In this document: piece after piece, positions 1 through 8,720 of the stretch
How the letters are laid out: each line of letters begins with the position of its first letter
Numbering within the stretch: the first letter of the stretch is position 1
From: Ciceribacter lividus
GTDB taxonomy: Bacteria; Pseudomonadota; Alphaproteobacteria; Rhizobiales; Rhizobiaceae
Length of the DNA stretch: 64,000 bases
Direction of reading: 5' to 3'
Assembly: GCF_003337715.1 (NCBI RefSeq)
Contig: NZ_QPIX01000002.1
Location: forward strand, 338,767 to 402,766
The notes under the pieces: generated by a model
Told to the model about the DNA's origin: nothing
The model's input: the letters and a program-made list of their open reading frames with translations, nothing else
The model's database searches: none
Translations under genes and position numbers: made by a program

Positions 1-678
1 TATCAGGCGGTTGCGGCGGGGGAAGTCGCGCGCCCGCGCCTCCCAGCCGAACGGCATCTCGCTGATGGCGAGCCCGCGGCCGTTACAGATTTCGTCGAGA
101 AGAGCGGCGTTTTCGGGAGGGTAGGGGCGATCGAGCCCGCCGGCCATGGCGGCAATCGTTCCCGTGTCGAGGCTTGCGCGATGGGCGGCGGTATCGATGC
201 CGCGCGCCAGTCCGGAAATGATGCCGTAGCCCGCCCTGCCGAGTTCACGCGCGATCAGGCTCGCGAACTTGACGCCGGCGATCGAGGCATTGCGCGAGCC
301 GACGATGCCGACATAGGCAAGCCGGGTCGCCGAAAGGTCGCCGCGTGCCGCAAGGAGGGGCGGTGCGCCGTCGATCTGTCGCAGTGCCGGCGGATAGTCC
401 GGCTCGCCGATGCCGATGAAGGTGGCGCCGAGGCGCCGGGCCGTTTCGAGTTCGCGGACTGCATCGGCCTCGCTGGCGATGCGAATAGGCCGCGCCGAGC
501 CGCCGCGGCGTGACAGCTCCGGCAGGGCGGCGAGCGCCGCCTCGGCATTTCCGAAATGGTTGATGAGGTCGCGAAAGGTCGCGGGCCCTACATTATCGCT
601 TCGGATCAGCCGCAGCCAGGCGATCCGTTGTCTTTCCGTCAGCGCAATCCCGTTCCGTCTTGCGCTGCGCTCGGGCAT
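1..678 (-). CDS. dprA: DNA processing protein DprA (3' part missing)
   Basis: The reading frame begins at an ATG at 678 and stays open for 226 codons to the window edge, so the C-terminal part is missing. DprA binds single-stranded DNA during natural transformation and loads RecA onto it. The visible part has an N-terminal helical region followed by the Rossmann-type DprA/Smf core: [12 protein letters not shown], then [19 protein letters not shown] and YPPEN, ending in RRNRLI. These match the family's phosphate-binding signature. The start lies four bases past the plsY stop, so the two genes are probably co-transcribed. No odd features are visible in the part present. Confidence 0.93.
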   Translation of the reverse strand, partial: MPERSARRNGIALTERQRIAWLRLIRSDNVGPATFRDLINHFGNAEAALAALPELSRRGGSARPIRIASEADAVRELETARRLGATFIGIGEPDYPPALRQIDGAPPLLAARGDLSATRLAYVGIVGSRNASIAGVKFASLIARELGRAGYGIISGLARGIDTAAHRASLDTGTIAAMAGGLDRPYPPENAALLDEICNGRGLAISEMPFGWEARARDFPRRNRLI

Positions 679-682
679 GCGC

Positions 683-1300
683 CTATCCCTTTTGTCCGAT
701 CCGGCTTTCCGTTCCCGCGATCAGGCGCTCGATATTGGCCTTGTGCCGCCACCAGGAAACGACGGTCATGATCGCGGTCACGATGGCGGCTTCCTCGGCG
801 CCAGTAATCCACAATACAACCGGAATGACAAGGGTTGCGACCAAGGCGGACAACGAGGAGTAGCGAGTCAGGAAGGCGATCGACAGCCACACGACCGCGA
901 AGACGGCGACCATCAACGGCATGACTCCGAGCAGCGTGCCGATATAGGTTGCGACACCCTTGCCGCCCTTGAAGCCGAGCCACACCGGGAAGAGGTGCCC
1001 GATGAAGGCGGCAAAACCGGCGAGGAGCCCCGCATTGGCGCCGAACACCGCCTGGGCGGCCACTGCGGCCGCGGTCGCCTTCAGCGCGTCGAGCAGCAGG
1101 GTCGCCGCCGCGAGCTTCTTGTTGCCGGTCCTGAGCACGTTGGTGGCGCCGATATTGCCGGACCCGATCTGCCGCAGGTCGCCGTGGCCCGCCATACGGG
1201 TGAGGATGAGGCCGAAGGGGATGGAGCCCAGGAGATAGCCCAGACTCAGCACCGCGATCAGCGCCGGCAGGCCGATTTGCAGGAAATTAACGTTCGCCAC
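683..1300 (-). CDS. plsY: Glycerol-3-phosphate acyltransferase PlsY
   Basis: This 205-residue integral membrane protein transfers the acyl group of acyl-phosphate (made by PlsX) to glycerol 3-phosphate, the first step of phospholipid synthesis. Family motifs are present in order: LGSIPFGLI near residue 25, [14 protein letters not shown] near 47, and [18 protein letters not shown] near 100. About five hydrophobic segments are visible, and the length is normal for the family. It lies between pyrC and dprA on the same strand. The pyrC-plsY gap is only about 20 bases, so the gene may belong to a pyrB-pyrC-plsY-dprA transcript. Confidence 0.95.
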   Translation of the reverse strand: MANVNFLQIGLPALIAVLSLGYLLGSIPFGLILTRMAGHGDLRQIGSGNIGATNVLRTGNKKLAAATLLLDALKATAAAVAAQAVFGANAGLLAGFAAFIGHLFPVWLGFKGGKGVATYIGTLLGVMPLMVAVFAVVWLSIAFLTRYSSLSALVATLVIPVVLWITGAEEAAIVTAIMTVVSWWRHKANIERLIAGTESRIGQKG

Positions 1301-1321
1301 GGTGTCCCCCCGTCTTTTGTT

Positions 1322-2620
1322 TTAGAGCGAATGCACGCACCGACCGCGGACATAGGTCGACACTGCCCGTCCGGAAAAGCGCGCGTCCTCGAACGGCGTG
1401 TTCTTGGAACGCGAAACGATCGCTTCCTTGGAGACGAGCCAGGGCTCGTCGAGGTCGATGAGCGTGATGTCGGCCGGAGCTCCCGGCTTCAGTGTGCCCG
1501 CTTCGAGCCCGAAGATACGGGCCGGCCGCGTCGACATGGCATCGATCAGCCGCATCAGCGACACCTGGCCGCTATGGTGCAGGCGAAGGGCGGCGGACAG
1601 CATCGTTTCGAGCCCGATCGCACCGTCGGCGGCGTCGGAGAACGGCAGGCGCTTGGTGTCGACGTCCTGCGGATCGTGCGAGGAAACGATGATGTCGACG
1701 GTGCCGTCGGCAATCGCCTCGACCATGGCCATGCGGTCGTCCTCCGAGCGCAGCGGCGGCGACAGCTTGAAGAAGGTGCGGTACTCGCCGATGTCGTTCT
1801 CGTTCAGCGACAGGTGGTTGATCGAGACGGCGCAGGTAACATTCGCCCCGCGCTCGCGGGCAACCCGGATCGCCTCGGCCGACTCGGGGACGGAGATCTT
1901 TGCCGCATGATATTTCGCGCGGGTCAGCGTCGCGATCCTGAGGTCGCGTTCGAGCGGGATGATCTCGGCCTCCTTGGGAACGCCGGAAAGCCCGAGCCAG
2001 CTCGCAAGCAGGCCCTCGTTCATCACGCCGTTGGCACCGAGATACTTGTCCTTCGGCTCGAGTGCGATGACGGCGGAAAATTCCCGCGCATAGGTCATAG
2101 CGCGCCGCAGGACCTGCGTGTCGTGGAGCCCGTGACGACCGTTGGTGAAGGCGACGGCGCCTGCTTCCTGCAGGAGGCCCATCTCGGTCATTTCGACGCC
2201 ATCAAGCCCCTTCGTCAGGGCCGCCGCCGGATAGACATTGACGAGGGCGGTGTCGCGGGCGGTCTTGCGTACGAATTCGAGCAAAGCAATGTCGTCGATC
2301 ACCGGGTCGGTGTCCGGCATCACGATGAAGGAGGTGACACCGCCCGCGGCCGCCGCACGGCTGGCCGAGGCAATGGTTTCGCGGTGTTCCGCGCCCGGTT
2401 CGCCGGTGAAGACGCGCGCGTCCACGAGACCCGGAACTGCGGTGAGCCCGCGGCAGTCGCGCACCTCCGCGCCGTCGGGTGCACCCTGGTTCAGCGCGTC
2501 TGCGCCGGCCGCGGCGATGCGGCCGTCGGCCCCGACGATGATCGTCCCGACCTCGTCGATGCTGCGGGACGGATCGACGATCCGGACATTCTTCAAGACG
2601 AGGGGCGTGGTCGTGCTCAT
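1322..2620 (-). CDS. pyrC: Dihydroorotase homologue, probably non-catalytic (PyrC'/PyrX type)
   Basis: This 432-residue protein has the amidohydrolase TIM-barrel layout of type I dihydroorotases and overlaps pyrB by the four bases ATGA. The catalytic residues are mostly gone. The metal motif G-x-x-D-x-H-x-H-x-R-E-P-G reads [13 protein letters not shown] (residues 64-76), with Arg and Phe in place of the two His ligands. The usual TPHHL reads SINHL, and the usual TDHAPH, which carries the catalytic Asp, reads SSHDPQ. In Pseudomonas such inactive PyrC' proteins are known to assemble with aspartate carbamoyltransferase, and that role is inferred here. A working dihydroorotase should be encoded elsewhere in the genome. 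Public annotations of such genes usually just say dihydroorotase. Confidence 0.88.
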   Translation of the reverse strand: MSTTTPLVLKNVRIVDPSRSIDEVGTIIVGADGRIAAAGADALNQGAPDGAEVRDCRGLTAVPGLVDARVFTGEPGAEHRETIASASRAAAAGGVTSFIVMPDTDPVIDDIALLEFVRKTARDTALVNVYPAAALTKGLDGVEMTEMGLLQEAGAVAFTNGRHGLHDTQVLRRAMTYAREFSAVIALEPKDKYLGANGVMNEGLLASWLGLSGVPKEAEIIPLERDLRIATLTRAKYHAAKISVPESAEAIRVARERGANVTCAVSINHLSLNENDIGEYRTFFKLSPPLRSEDDRMAMVEAIADGTVDIIVSSHDPQDVDTKRLPFSDAADGAIGLETMLSAALRLHHSGQVSLMRLIDAMSTRPARIFGLEAGTLKPGAPADITLIDLDEPWLVSKEAIVSRSKNTPFEDARFSGRAVSTYVRGRCVHSL

Positions 2621-3573
2621 GCGCCCATTCCTTCCGTTCTCGGACCCTGGTTGCCGGAGACGAGCAGGGCCTCCATCACAGCCATGCGCACCGCGACGCC
2701 CATTTCCACCTGCTGCTCGATGACGCTCTGGGGGCCGTCGGCGACTTCCGAAGCGATTTCGACGCCGCGGTTCATCGGTCCGGGATGCATGACGAGCGCG
2801 TCTTCCTTCGCGGCTTTCAGCTTTTCGGCGTCGAGCCCGTAGAAGTGGAAATATTCGCGGATCGACGGCACGAAGGCGCCCGACATGCGCTCGCGCTGCA
2901 GGCGCAGCATCATCACGACGTCGGCATCCTTCAGGCCTTCCTTCATGTCGTGGAAGACTTCGACGCCCATCTGGGCGATGCCGGCGGGCAGCAGCGTCGC
3001 CGGCGCCACGACCCGCACGCGGGCGCCCATGGCGTTCAGCAGCAGGATGTTGGAGCGGGCGACGCGCGAATGCAGAACGTCGCCGCAGATCGCGACGATG
3101 ATGCGCGAAAGCTTGCCCTTGGCGCGACGGATCGTCAGCGCGTCGAGGAGCGCCTGCGTCGGGTGCTCATGCTGGCCGTCGCCGGCGTTGACCACCGAGC
3201 ATGCGACCTTCTGCGAGAGGAGAGCGGCGGCACCGGCGGTGGAGTGGCGGATGACCAGCACGTCCGGCCGCATGGCGTTCAGTGTCATCGCAGTGTCGAT
3301 CAGCGTCTCGCCCTTTTTGACCGAGGACGTGCTGACGGACATGTTCATGACGTCCGCGCCGAGCCGCTTGCCGGCAAGCTCGAACGAGGACTGCGTCCGC
3401 GTCGAGGCTTCGAAGAAGAGATTGATCTGGGTGAGGCCACGCAGCGTCGAGGTCTTCTTTTCCCTCTGGCGGCTGATCTTGACGGCGTCGTCGGCCTTGT
3501 CGAGCAGGTAGGTGATATCCTGCTCGGTGAGGCCCTTGATGCCAAGGAGGTGGCGGTGGGGAAAGAAGACCAT
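2617..3573 (-). CDS. pyrB: Aspartate carbamoyltransferase catalytic subunit
   Basis: This 318-residue protein catalyses the second step of pyrimidine synthesis, joining carbamoyl phosphate to aspartate. The carbamoyl-phosphate site Ser-Thr-Arg-Thr is at residues 57-60 ([12 protein letters not shown]). Further family motifs are [20 protein letters not shown] and [11 protein letters not shown]. The length matches stand-alone class A/B catalytic chains. The stop overlaps the start of the pyrC homologue, which suggests translational coupling and fixed stoichiometry, as expected if the two proteins form one complex. No pyrI regulatory subunit gene is adjacent. Confidence 0.97.
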   Translation of the reverse strand: MVFFPHRHLLGIKGLTEQDITYLLDKADDAVKISRQREKKTSTLRGLTQINLFFEASTRTQSSFELAGKRLGADVMNMSVSTSSVKKGETLIDTAMTLNAMRPDVLVIRHSTAGAAALLSQKVACSVVNAGDGQHEHPTQALLDALTIRRAKGKLSRIIVAICGDVLHSRVARSNILLLNAMGARVRVVAPATLLPAGIAQMGVEVFHDMKEGLKDADVVMMLRLQRERMSGAFVPSIREYFHFYGLDAEKLKAAKEDALVMHPGPMNRGVEIASEVADGPQSVIEQQVEMGVAVRMAVMEALLVSGNQGPRTEGMGA

Positions 3574-3697
3574 GGGACTGTCCTCCTGAGATAGTCACGC
3601 GGTCTATAAAGATTGCCAGCCGGGGGGGCAAGCATGTGCTATGTGGATCGGACTTTGTTCCCCATGTTAAACGAATCACATCTTCCAAAAGACAAAA

Positions 3698-5350
3698 ATG
3701 AGCGAAATGAGCCGGACAGAAGACAAACTCGCTGAACTGAACCAGCCGAAACCCTGGTCCGGCGTCAACGCCTACCGGTCGGATCCGCTGATCGTCGATC
3801 TGAGCTCTGGGCTTCATCGTTCGCTTCGGGAAGAATATGACGCGCTCGGCCGTTATGTAACCTCGCCGGAGGCGCAGGAACTGGCGCGCATGGCGAACCA
3901 GAACGTGCCGCAATTGCGCACCCACGGCGTGCGCGGCGAACGGCTGGACGTCGTCGAGTTCCATCCCGCCTGGCATGCGCTGATGCGCCGCTCGATGGCG
4001 AACGGGTTGCATTCGTCGGCCTGGGAGAGCCATCCCGATACCCGCGGGAACGAGCACAGGGCCCGCGCGGTCCGTTTCTTTCTGACAGCCCAGCTCGAAT
4101 GCGGGCACCTCTGCCCGCTGACGATGACGAGCGCTTCCGTCGCTGCCCTGATGGCTTCGCCGCAGGTGCAGAAAGAGTGGGTGCCAAGAATCCTCTCCCG
4201 CAAGTACGACTCTTCCAACAAGCCGCCGATGCAGAAGACCGGAATCACGCTCGGCATGGGCATGACGGAGAAGCAGGGCGGCACAGACGTCCGCGCGAAC
4301 ACTTCGCGCGCCGAGCGGGCGGGCGAGGGCATCTATCGCCTTTCCGGTCACAAGTGGTTCATGTCCGCGCCGATGAGCGATGCCTTCGTGATGCTCGCGC
4401 AGACGCCGGAGGGGCTTGGCTGCTTCCTTGTGCCGCGCCTTCTTGAAGACGGCTCGGCCAACGGGCTCCAGTTCCAGCGTCTGAAGGACAAGATCGGAAA
4501 CCGCTCGAACGCCTCCTCGGAGGTCGAGTTCGAAGGCGCGTTCGGCTATATCCTCGGCCAGCCCGGCGACGGCATCCGTACGATCCTCGACATGGTGACG
4601 CTGACCCGGCTCGACTGCGCCGTCGCATCCGCCGGCATCATGCGCGCCTCGATGGCGGAAGCCGTCCACCATGTGCGCGGCCGCAGCGTCTTCGGCAAGA
4701 TGCTGATCGACCAGCCGATCATGACCCGTGTGCTCGCCGACATGGCGCTCGACGTCGCCGGCGCGACCGCACTCGTCTTCCGGCTCGCGCAATCCTTCGA
4801 CCAGGCCCGCGACAACCCGGCCGATGCCGCCTATGCGCGGGTGATGACGCCGGTCGTCAAGTACTGGGTGTGCAAGATGGCGCCGGCGCTGATCTACGAG
4901 GCGATGGAATGCATCGGCGGCAGCGGCTACATCGAGGAGCGAGCGATCGCCCGCCACTATCGCGAAGCCCCGGTCAACGCGATCTGGGAAGGGTCGGGCA
5001 ATGTCATGGCGCTCGACGTGCTGCGGGTGCTGAACCGCGGCAAGGATCTCTTCGAGACGATCTTTGCCGGGCTTGAACGCGATCTCGGCGCTTCGGGAAG
5101 GAAGACCGTCGAGGTGCTGCGGGCGGCGACGGCTCTGGCTGAGCGCGACGAGGCCGCGGCAAGGCTGCTCGTCGAGCAACTGGCGCTCGCGGCCGCAGCG
5201 GCGGAACTCTACCGGCTGGGCGCGGGCAAGATCGCCGACGCTTTCCTTGAGACGCGCCTCGCTGGCGGCTGGCGCCACACCTATGGCGTCATCGATGCCC
5301 GCTTCGACGCCCGCTATGTCCTCGACCTCCTCTATCCGGCAGCAGGGTAG
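3698..5350 (+). CDS. AidB-like acyl-CoA dehydrogenase
   Basis: This 550-residue flavoprotein belongs to the acyl-CoA dehydrogenase superfamily, AidB branch. Features that point to AidB are the length (E. coli AidB is about 540 residues), the motif GMGMTEKQGGTDVRANT near residue 187, the SGHKWFMSAPMSDAF segment, and the C-terminal ECIGGSGYIEE...NAIWEGSGNVMALDVLR block. In E. coli, AidB is induced by alkylating agents and binds DNA and FAD, but its substrate is unsettled. The gene is divergent from pyrB with a gap of 124 bases. No Ada-type operator was identified. Confidence 0.85.
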   Translation: MSEMSRTEDKLAELNQPKPWSGVNAYRSDPLIVDLSSGLHRSLREEYDALGRYVTSPEAQELARMANQNVPQLRTHGVRGERLDVVEFHPAWHALMRRSMANGLHSSAWESHPDTRGNEHRARAVRFFLTAQLECGHLCPLTMTSASVAALMASPQVQKEWVPRILSRKYDSSNKPPMQKTGITLGMGMTEKQGGTDVRANTSRAERAGEGIYRLSGHKWFMSAPMSDAFVMLAQTPEGLGCFLVPRLLEDGSANGLQFQRLKDKIGNRSNASSEVEFEGAFGYILGQPGDGIRTILDMVTLTRLDCAVASAGIMRASMAEAVHHVRGRSVFGKMLIDQPIMTRVLADMALDVAGATALVFRLAQSFDQARDNPADAAYARVMTPVVKYWVCKMAPALIYEAMECIGGSGYIEERAIARHYREAPVNAIWEGSGNVMALDVLRVLNRGKDLFETIFAGLERDLGASGRKTVEVLRAATALAERDEAAARLLVEQLALAAAAAELYRLGAGKIADAFLETRLAGGWRHTYGVIDARFDARYVLDLLYPAAG

Positions 5351-5414
5351 GACCGCGGTCGGCGGCCATGCTCACGATGGCTGGGTGGCGGGATACGTTT
5401 CGTCAAATTGGTAA

Positions 5415-5430
5415 TTAGCTTTGCAGCTAA
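5415..5430. repeat. Inverted repeat downstream of the aidB-like gene
   Basis: Six-base arms TTAGCT and AGCTAA flank a TTGC loop about 65 bases after the stop, followed by an A/T-rich stretch. It could be a weak terminator. The remaining sequence between the aidB-like gene and the next small gene shows no other gene. Confidence 0.35.
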
Positions 5431-5512
5431 ATAATTAATTTCACCTCGTGCCGATCTCGCTGGAGGGCCGTGCGGGAGGCGATACTCCTGTTATCCCCAG
5501 GGCGCGTTAACC

Positions 5513-5528
5513 TTAACAAATGGTTTAC
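5513..5528. promoter_or_regulatory. CtrA-like site upstream of the small membrane gene pair
   Basis: The sequence TTAA, seven bases, TTTAC has one mismatch to the alphaproteobacterial CtrA consensus TTAA-N7-TTAAC. It lies about 60 bases before the start of the 56-residue membrane protein. It is a short degenerate motif, so a chance match is possible. Confidence 0.3.
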
Positions 5529-5589
5529 GTTGCGCGAGGCCGGTTAACGCGCCAGTTTCGGGCCGGATAATGCCGGAGCCGATGGCAAG

Positions 5590-5760
5590 ATGGTTAACAG
5601 CGTCGCACGAATTGCGAGAATGCTGATGGTGATGATGTTCTTCGCCGGCCTGGCGCTCGACATCGCCGTGCCTGCCGTAGTGCTCAGCGCGATGGCTCTG
5701 GTGACATGGCTCGTTCGCAACTGGGCGCCGCCGCAAGAGTGGAGGGGGAGGCCCGCATGA
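5590..5760 (+). CDS. Small single-pass membrane protein, 56 residues
   Basis: The ATG at 5590 opens a 56-codon frame ending at a TGA that overlaps the ATG of the next gene (ATGA at 5757-5760). The product has a positively charged N-terminus (VNSVARIARM), a hydrophobic stretch of roughly 30 residues (MVMMFFAGLALDI and following), and a short tryptophan-containing tail ([12 protein letters not shown]). The coupling to a second membrane protein supports it as a real gene. I do not recognise the family. Confidence 0.6.
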   Translation: MVNSVARIARMLMVMMFFAGLALDIAVPAVVLSAMALVTWLVRNWAPPQEWRGRPA

Positions 5761-6092
5761 AGACGTTCCTGATTTTCTGGGCGACGCCGATCGTGCTGCT
5801 CGGAGGCTGGTACGGCCTTTCCTACAACGACATCAGCTTCGGCTACTTCATGCTGACCCGTCAGGCGCATGACATGGTCTTCCAGATCTACGGGAGCATC
5901 CTCGGCATCCCGCCGGAAACCATTCCGCCGCTGGTCGCACGCGCGATCGTGTTCGATAGCCTGTTCGTCTTCGCGATCATCGCCTTGCGCAAGCGTCGCG
6001 CGATTGCCGGCTGGTGGCGGGCGCGTCAGGGCGCGTCCGTGTCGGAAGCGCCCATTCTCGATAGCGCGGAAAGCCTGTCGAGGGCACCCTGA
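5757..6092 (+). CDS. Small membrane protein (rhizobial DUF6105-like)
   Basis: This 111-residue protein has a first membrane segment at residues 3-18 ([16 protein letters not shown]) and a second near 60-80 ([18 protein letters not shown]), followed by a basic KRR stretch and a polar tail. The ATG at 5757 is preceded by a strong purine-rich ribosome site (GGAGGGGGAGG) and overlaps the upstream stop, so it is preferred to an in-frame start 51 bases earlier. It resembles small conserved rhizobial membrane proteins of unknown function. Its last 67 bases overlap the end of ruvX on the other strand. Confidence 0.65.
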   Translation: MKTFLIFWATPIVLLGGWYGLSYNDISFGYFMLTRQAHDMVFQIYGSILGIPPETIPPLVARAIVFDSLFVFAIIALRKRRAIAGWWRARQGASVSEAPILDSAESLSRAP

Positions 6093-6523
6093 AGAATGAA
6101 GGCGGCGGCGGCCGAGTCGATGCGCTCGGCGCGCTTGGCCCGTGAGACGTCCATTTCGAGAAGCGCACGTTCCGCCGCGACCGTCGAAAGCCGCTCGTCC
6201 CACAGGATGAAGGGAATATCCGTCTTCTCCGACATCGTGCGCACGAAGGCCCGTGTTGCCTGAACGCGTGGTCCCGACGAGCCGTCCATGTTCATCGGCA
6301 GGCCGATGACGAAGGCGGCCACCTTTTCCCGCGCCGCGAAATCGAGCAGCACCTCGGCGTCCTTGGTGAACTTGACGCGCTTGATGACGGGACGGGGTGT
6401 GGAGAAGCGGCGACCGAGGTCCGACATCGCGACCCCGATCGTCTTGGTGCCGAGATCGAGGCCGGCAATCGCCTGGCCGGGCTTCAGGAAGCCTGCGAGT
6501 TCCTCGATCGTCAGCGTGGCCAT
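6026..6523 (-). CDS. ruvX: RuvX/YqgF-family putative pre-16S rRNA nuclease / Holliday junction resolvase
   Basis: This 165-residue RNase H-fold protein carries [15 protein letters not shown] near residue 20 (first catalytic Asp), [13 protein letters not shown] near 93, and [14 protein letters not shown] near 125, with the closing Asp in [12 protein letters not shown]. These are the acidic residues expected of YqgF. Family members have been linked to processing of the 16S rRNA 5' end and to Holliday junction resolution; the first role has the better support. The C-terminal coding region overlaps the end of the convergent membrane protein gene by 67 bases. The PhnA-domain gene lies 9 bases upstream. 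Confidence 0.93.
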   Translation of the reverse strand: MATLTIEELAGFLKPGQAIAGLDLGTKTIGVAMSDLGRRFSTPRPVIKRVKFTKDAEVLLDFAAREKVAAFVIGLPMNMDGSSGPRVQATRAFVRTMSEKTDIPFILWDERLSTVAAERALLEMDVSRAKRAERIDSAAAAFILQGALDRLSALSRMGASDTDAP

Positions 6524-6532
6524 GCTGTTCTC

Positions 6533-6829
6533 TTACCGCTTGCGCAAGAATTCGGTGCGCAGCACGAGGCCCTTGATGGCGTCGTGGCGGCAGTCGACCT
6601 CCTCCGGATTGTCGGTGAGGCGGATCGATTTGATGACGGTCCCCTGCTTCAGGGTCGTGCTGGTGCCCTTGACCTTGAGGTCCTTGATGAGGGTGACGGA
6701 ATCACCGTCGGCGAGCACGTTGCCGGCGCTGTCGCGAACCTCGGCCGCGGCTGCGGCCTGCGCCGCCATTTCGGAGGCCGGCCGCCATTCGCCGGTTACT
6801 TCGTCGTATACATAATCATCGTCGGACAT
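6533..6829 (-). CDS. PhnA/YjdM C-terminal domain protein lacking the zinc ribbon
   Basis: This 98-residue protein has the C-terminal PhnA (YjdM) SH3-like domain from about residue 30: [37 protein letters not shown], and a final LVLRTEF. Full-length PhnA/YjdM starts with a four-cysteine zinc ribbon. Here the N-terminus is instead [19 protein letters not shown], with no Cys pairs. Despite the historical name, YjdM is not part of the phosphonate lyase, and the function is unknown. It lies just upstream of ruvX on the same strand. Confidence 0.82.
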   Translation of the reverse strand: MSDDDYVYDEVTGEWRPASEMAAQAAAAAEVRDSAGNVLADGDSVTLIKDLKVKGTSTTLKQGTVIKSIRLTDNPEEVDCRHDAIKGLVLRTEFLRKR

Positions 6830-7049
6830 TCTTGCCTCCTTGCGGCCATCACGCGAAAACCCGATGAATGGCGCCGCTTGCGCCGCAAAGTCCGTCCATC
6901 GGGGGATGATGTCGCATATCCTACCGGGCAGGGCAGCGCAATACGAGCGCGGAAGGCGTCGGCGGACTTGCCCTGCTGCCGCCGTCGGTCAAAATACACT
7001 AATGAGATCGTCGGCCATACCGCAGAAGATTCGAAAGGAAGAGACGACA

Positions 7050-7754
7050 ATGAAAATCACCTGGCTCGGACATTCCGCCTTCCGCATCGAAACAGGCAAG
7101 GCCCGCATCCTCATCGACCCCTTCTTCACCGGCAATCCGGGCTTTGGGGGTCTCGATCTCAAGGAGGCCGCTGCCGACGTCACCCATATCCTGTTGACCC
7201 ACGGCCACGGCGACCATGTCGGCGATACGCTTGCGATCGCGAAGGAGAGCGGTGCGACCGTCGTCGCCAATTTCGACCTTTGCATGTGGCTCGCCCACAA
7301 GGGGCTCGAAGACTATTCGCCGGGCAACACCGGCGGCACCATCGACATGGATAGCTTCACCGTTACCTTCACCAACGCGCTGCATTCCTCCGCCTCGATC
7401 ACCGAGGACGGCGTCTCTCACTCGCTCGGCAATCCGAACGGGCTGATGCTGCACTTCGACGACGGCGCCTCGCTGCTCCATATGGGTGATACCGACATCT
7501 TCTCCGACATGGCACTGATCAACGAATTGCACCGCCCCGACATCGGCATCGTGCCGATCGGCGACCGCTTCACCATGGGCGGTGCCGTGGCCGCGCTCGC
7601 CTGCCAGCGCTTCTTCAACTTCGAGGTCGCGCTACCCTGTCATTACGGTTCGTTCCCGATCATCGACCAGACGCCGGAGAAGTTCGTCGCCGGCATGGAG
7701 GGAACGAAGACCAGGGTCGCCACGCCGAAGCCCGGCGAGAGCCTCTCGCTATGA
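7050..7754 (+). CDS. UPF0173 metal-dependent hydrolase
   Basis: This 234-residue protein has a metallo-beta-lactamase fold. The metal motif HGHGDH is at residues 51-56, with further ligand candidates in [19 protein letters not shown] and CHYGSFPI. The ATG at 7050 follows AAGGAAGAG with normal spacing, and the product begins [11 protein letters not shown], as is typical of UPF0173. The physiological substrate of this family is not established. The stop overlaps the start of the next gene (ATGA at 7751-7754). Confidence 0.93.
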   Translation: MKITWLGHSAFRIETGKARILIDPFFTGNPGFGGLDLKEAAADVTHILLTHGHGDHVGDTLAIAKESGATVVANFDLCMWLAHKGLEDYSPGNTGGTIDMDSFTVTFTNALHSSASITEDGVSHSLGNPNGLMLHFDDGASLLHMGDTDIFSDMALINELHRPDIGIVPIGDRFTMGGAVAALACQRFFNFEVALPCHYGSFPIIDQTPEKFVAGMEGTKTRVATPKPGESLSL

Positions 7755-8365
7755 TTCAAACGCTTTCCGAGGAGGACTTGCGACGGCGTCACGCGGAGAA
7801 CTCCGTCCTGCGGGAAACCATTGTCGAACACCTTTTCGTTGGCGATCTGCTACGGCGCCTCTGGCAATGCGGTATTCTCGACGCCGAAGTCCTGAAAAGC
7901 GAGTTCGATGCCGGCGGCTATGATCTCGTGCTCACCTGCCGGGGCGTCACACGCCACATCCAGCTCAAGGTGACTCGCGTCGGCGGTGCCCGGTCGAAGA
8001 TCAATGTCAACTTGAGGCTCTCCGAAAAGCCAAGTGGCTGCGTGGTTTGGATCGCTGTGGACGACGAGTTGAACCTGAAGAAATACCGCTGGTTCGGCAA
8101 TGAGCCGGGTCGGCCGTTGTCGCAGGTGGCTGAAATGGGCGCAGTCAAGCATACCAAAGGTGACGCGAAGGGTATCAAAGCGGTGCGGCTAGGTCAGCGT
8201 AGCGTGAAGGCCGGCGTATTCACTCCAGTCGAGAATCTGGACGATTTGCTGCATCGGCTGCTCGGATCGGAAATTCTGACCGTTGCGCATGCGTCCCGCG
8301 GCCATTATAGCGGGGGAAACAGTCTGTCTGGAGAATGCCCATGTCCGTTGATCTCGCCACCGTGA
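7751..8365 (+). CDS. Uncharacterised protein with PD-(D/E)XK-like motif
   Basis: This 204-residue product is not a family I can name. Its middle resembles the restriction-endonuclease-like fold: an early helix with Glu26, then GGYDLVL (Asp58), then RHIQLKV (Gln71 and Lys73), spaced as in D-x(n)-(E/Q)-x-K catalytic cores. A Trp-rich strand ([19 protein letters not shown]) follows. It is coupled to the UPF0173 gene by ATGA, and its 3' end overlaps the start of gatC by 25 bases. Nuclease activity is inference only. The last 25 or so residues look low in conservation value. Confidence 0.65.
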   Translation: MIQTLSEEDLRRRHAENSVLRETIVEHLFVGDLLRRLWQCGILDAEVLKSEFDAGGYDLVLTCRGVTRHIQLKVTRVGGARSKINVNLRLSEKPSGCVVWIAVDDELNLKKYRWFGNEPGRPLSQVAEMGAVKHTKGDAKGIKAVRLGQRSVKAGVFTPVENLDDLLHRLLGSEILTVAHASRGHYSGGNSLSGECPCPLISPP

Positions 8366-8628
8366 AGCGTGTTGCGCATCTTGCCCGCATTGCCCTCAGC
8401 GATGAGGAAGCGGAGCGGATGATGGGTGAGCTGAACGGCATTCTCGGCTTCGTCGAGCAGCTTTCCGAAGTCGATGTCAGCGGCGTCGAGCCGATGACCT
8501 CGGTGACCCCCATGACGATGAAGAAGCGCAAGGACGAGGTCACCGACGGCAGCAAGGCGGACGATATCGTCGCCAATGCGCCGGAGACCGATCGCAATTT
8601 CTTCCTCGTGCCGAAGGTCGTGGAATAA
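8341..8628 (+). CDS. gatC: Aspartyl/glutamyl-tRNA amidotransferase subunit C
   Basis: This 95-residue protein is the small stabilising subunit of the GatCAB complex, which converts Glu-tRNA(Gln), and in some bacteria Asp-tRNA(Asn), to the amidated form. The start at 8341 is chosen over an ATG six bases upstream because GGAG at 8330-8333 is correctly spaced only for the later one. Family features are [20 protein letters not shown] at the N-terminus and the V-EPMTSV segment. It overlaps the preceding unknown gene, and gatA follows after 92 bases. Confidence 0.95.
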   Translation: MSVDLATVKRVAHLARIALSDEEAERMMGELNGILGFVEQLSEVDVSGVEPMTSVTPMTMKKRKDEVTDGSKADDIVANAPETDRNFFLVPKVVE

Positions 8629-8720
8629 CCGCGGTCCCAGTCTCGAGGTGGTGTCTGCGGACGCCGCACCCTGCATTGATGCGCTGCCAAGGCGCCTTTC
8701 ATTTTTGAAGTGAACCGATC

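Noticed and set aside
410..2842. A very long plus-strand frame (about 810 codons) opposite dprA, plsY and pyrC
   Set aside because: Its product is rich in Arg, His, Gly and Asp, has no domain, and mirrors well-supported genes on the other strand. Such antisense frames are typical of G/C-rich DNA.
2617..3573. A PyrR or leader-peptide attenuator before pyrB
   Set aside because: The gap to the divergent gene is 124 bases and shows no terminator-antiterminator pair.
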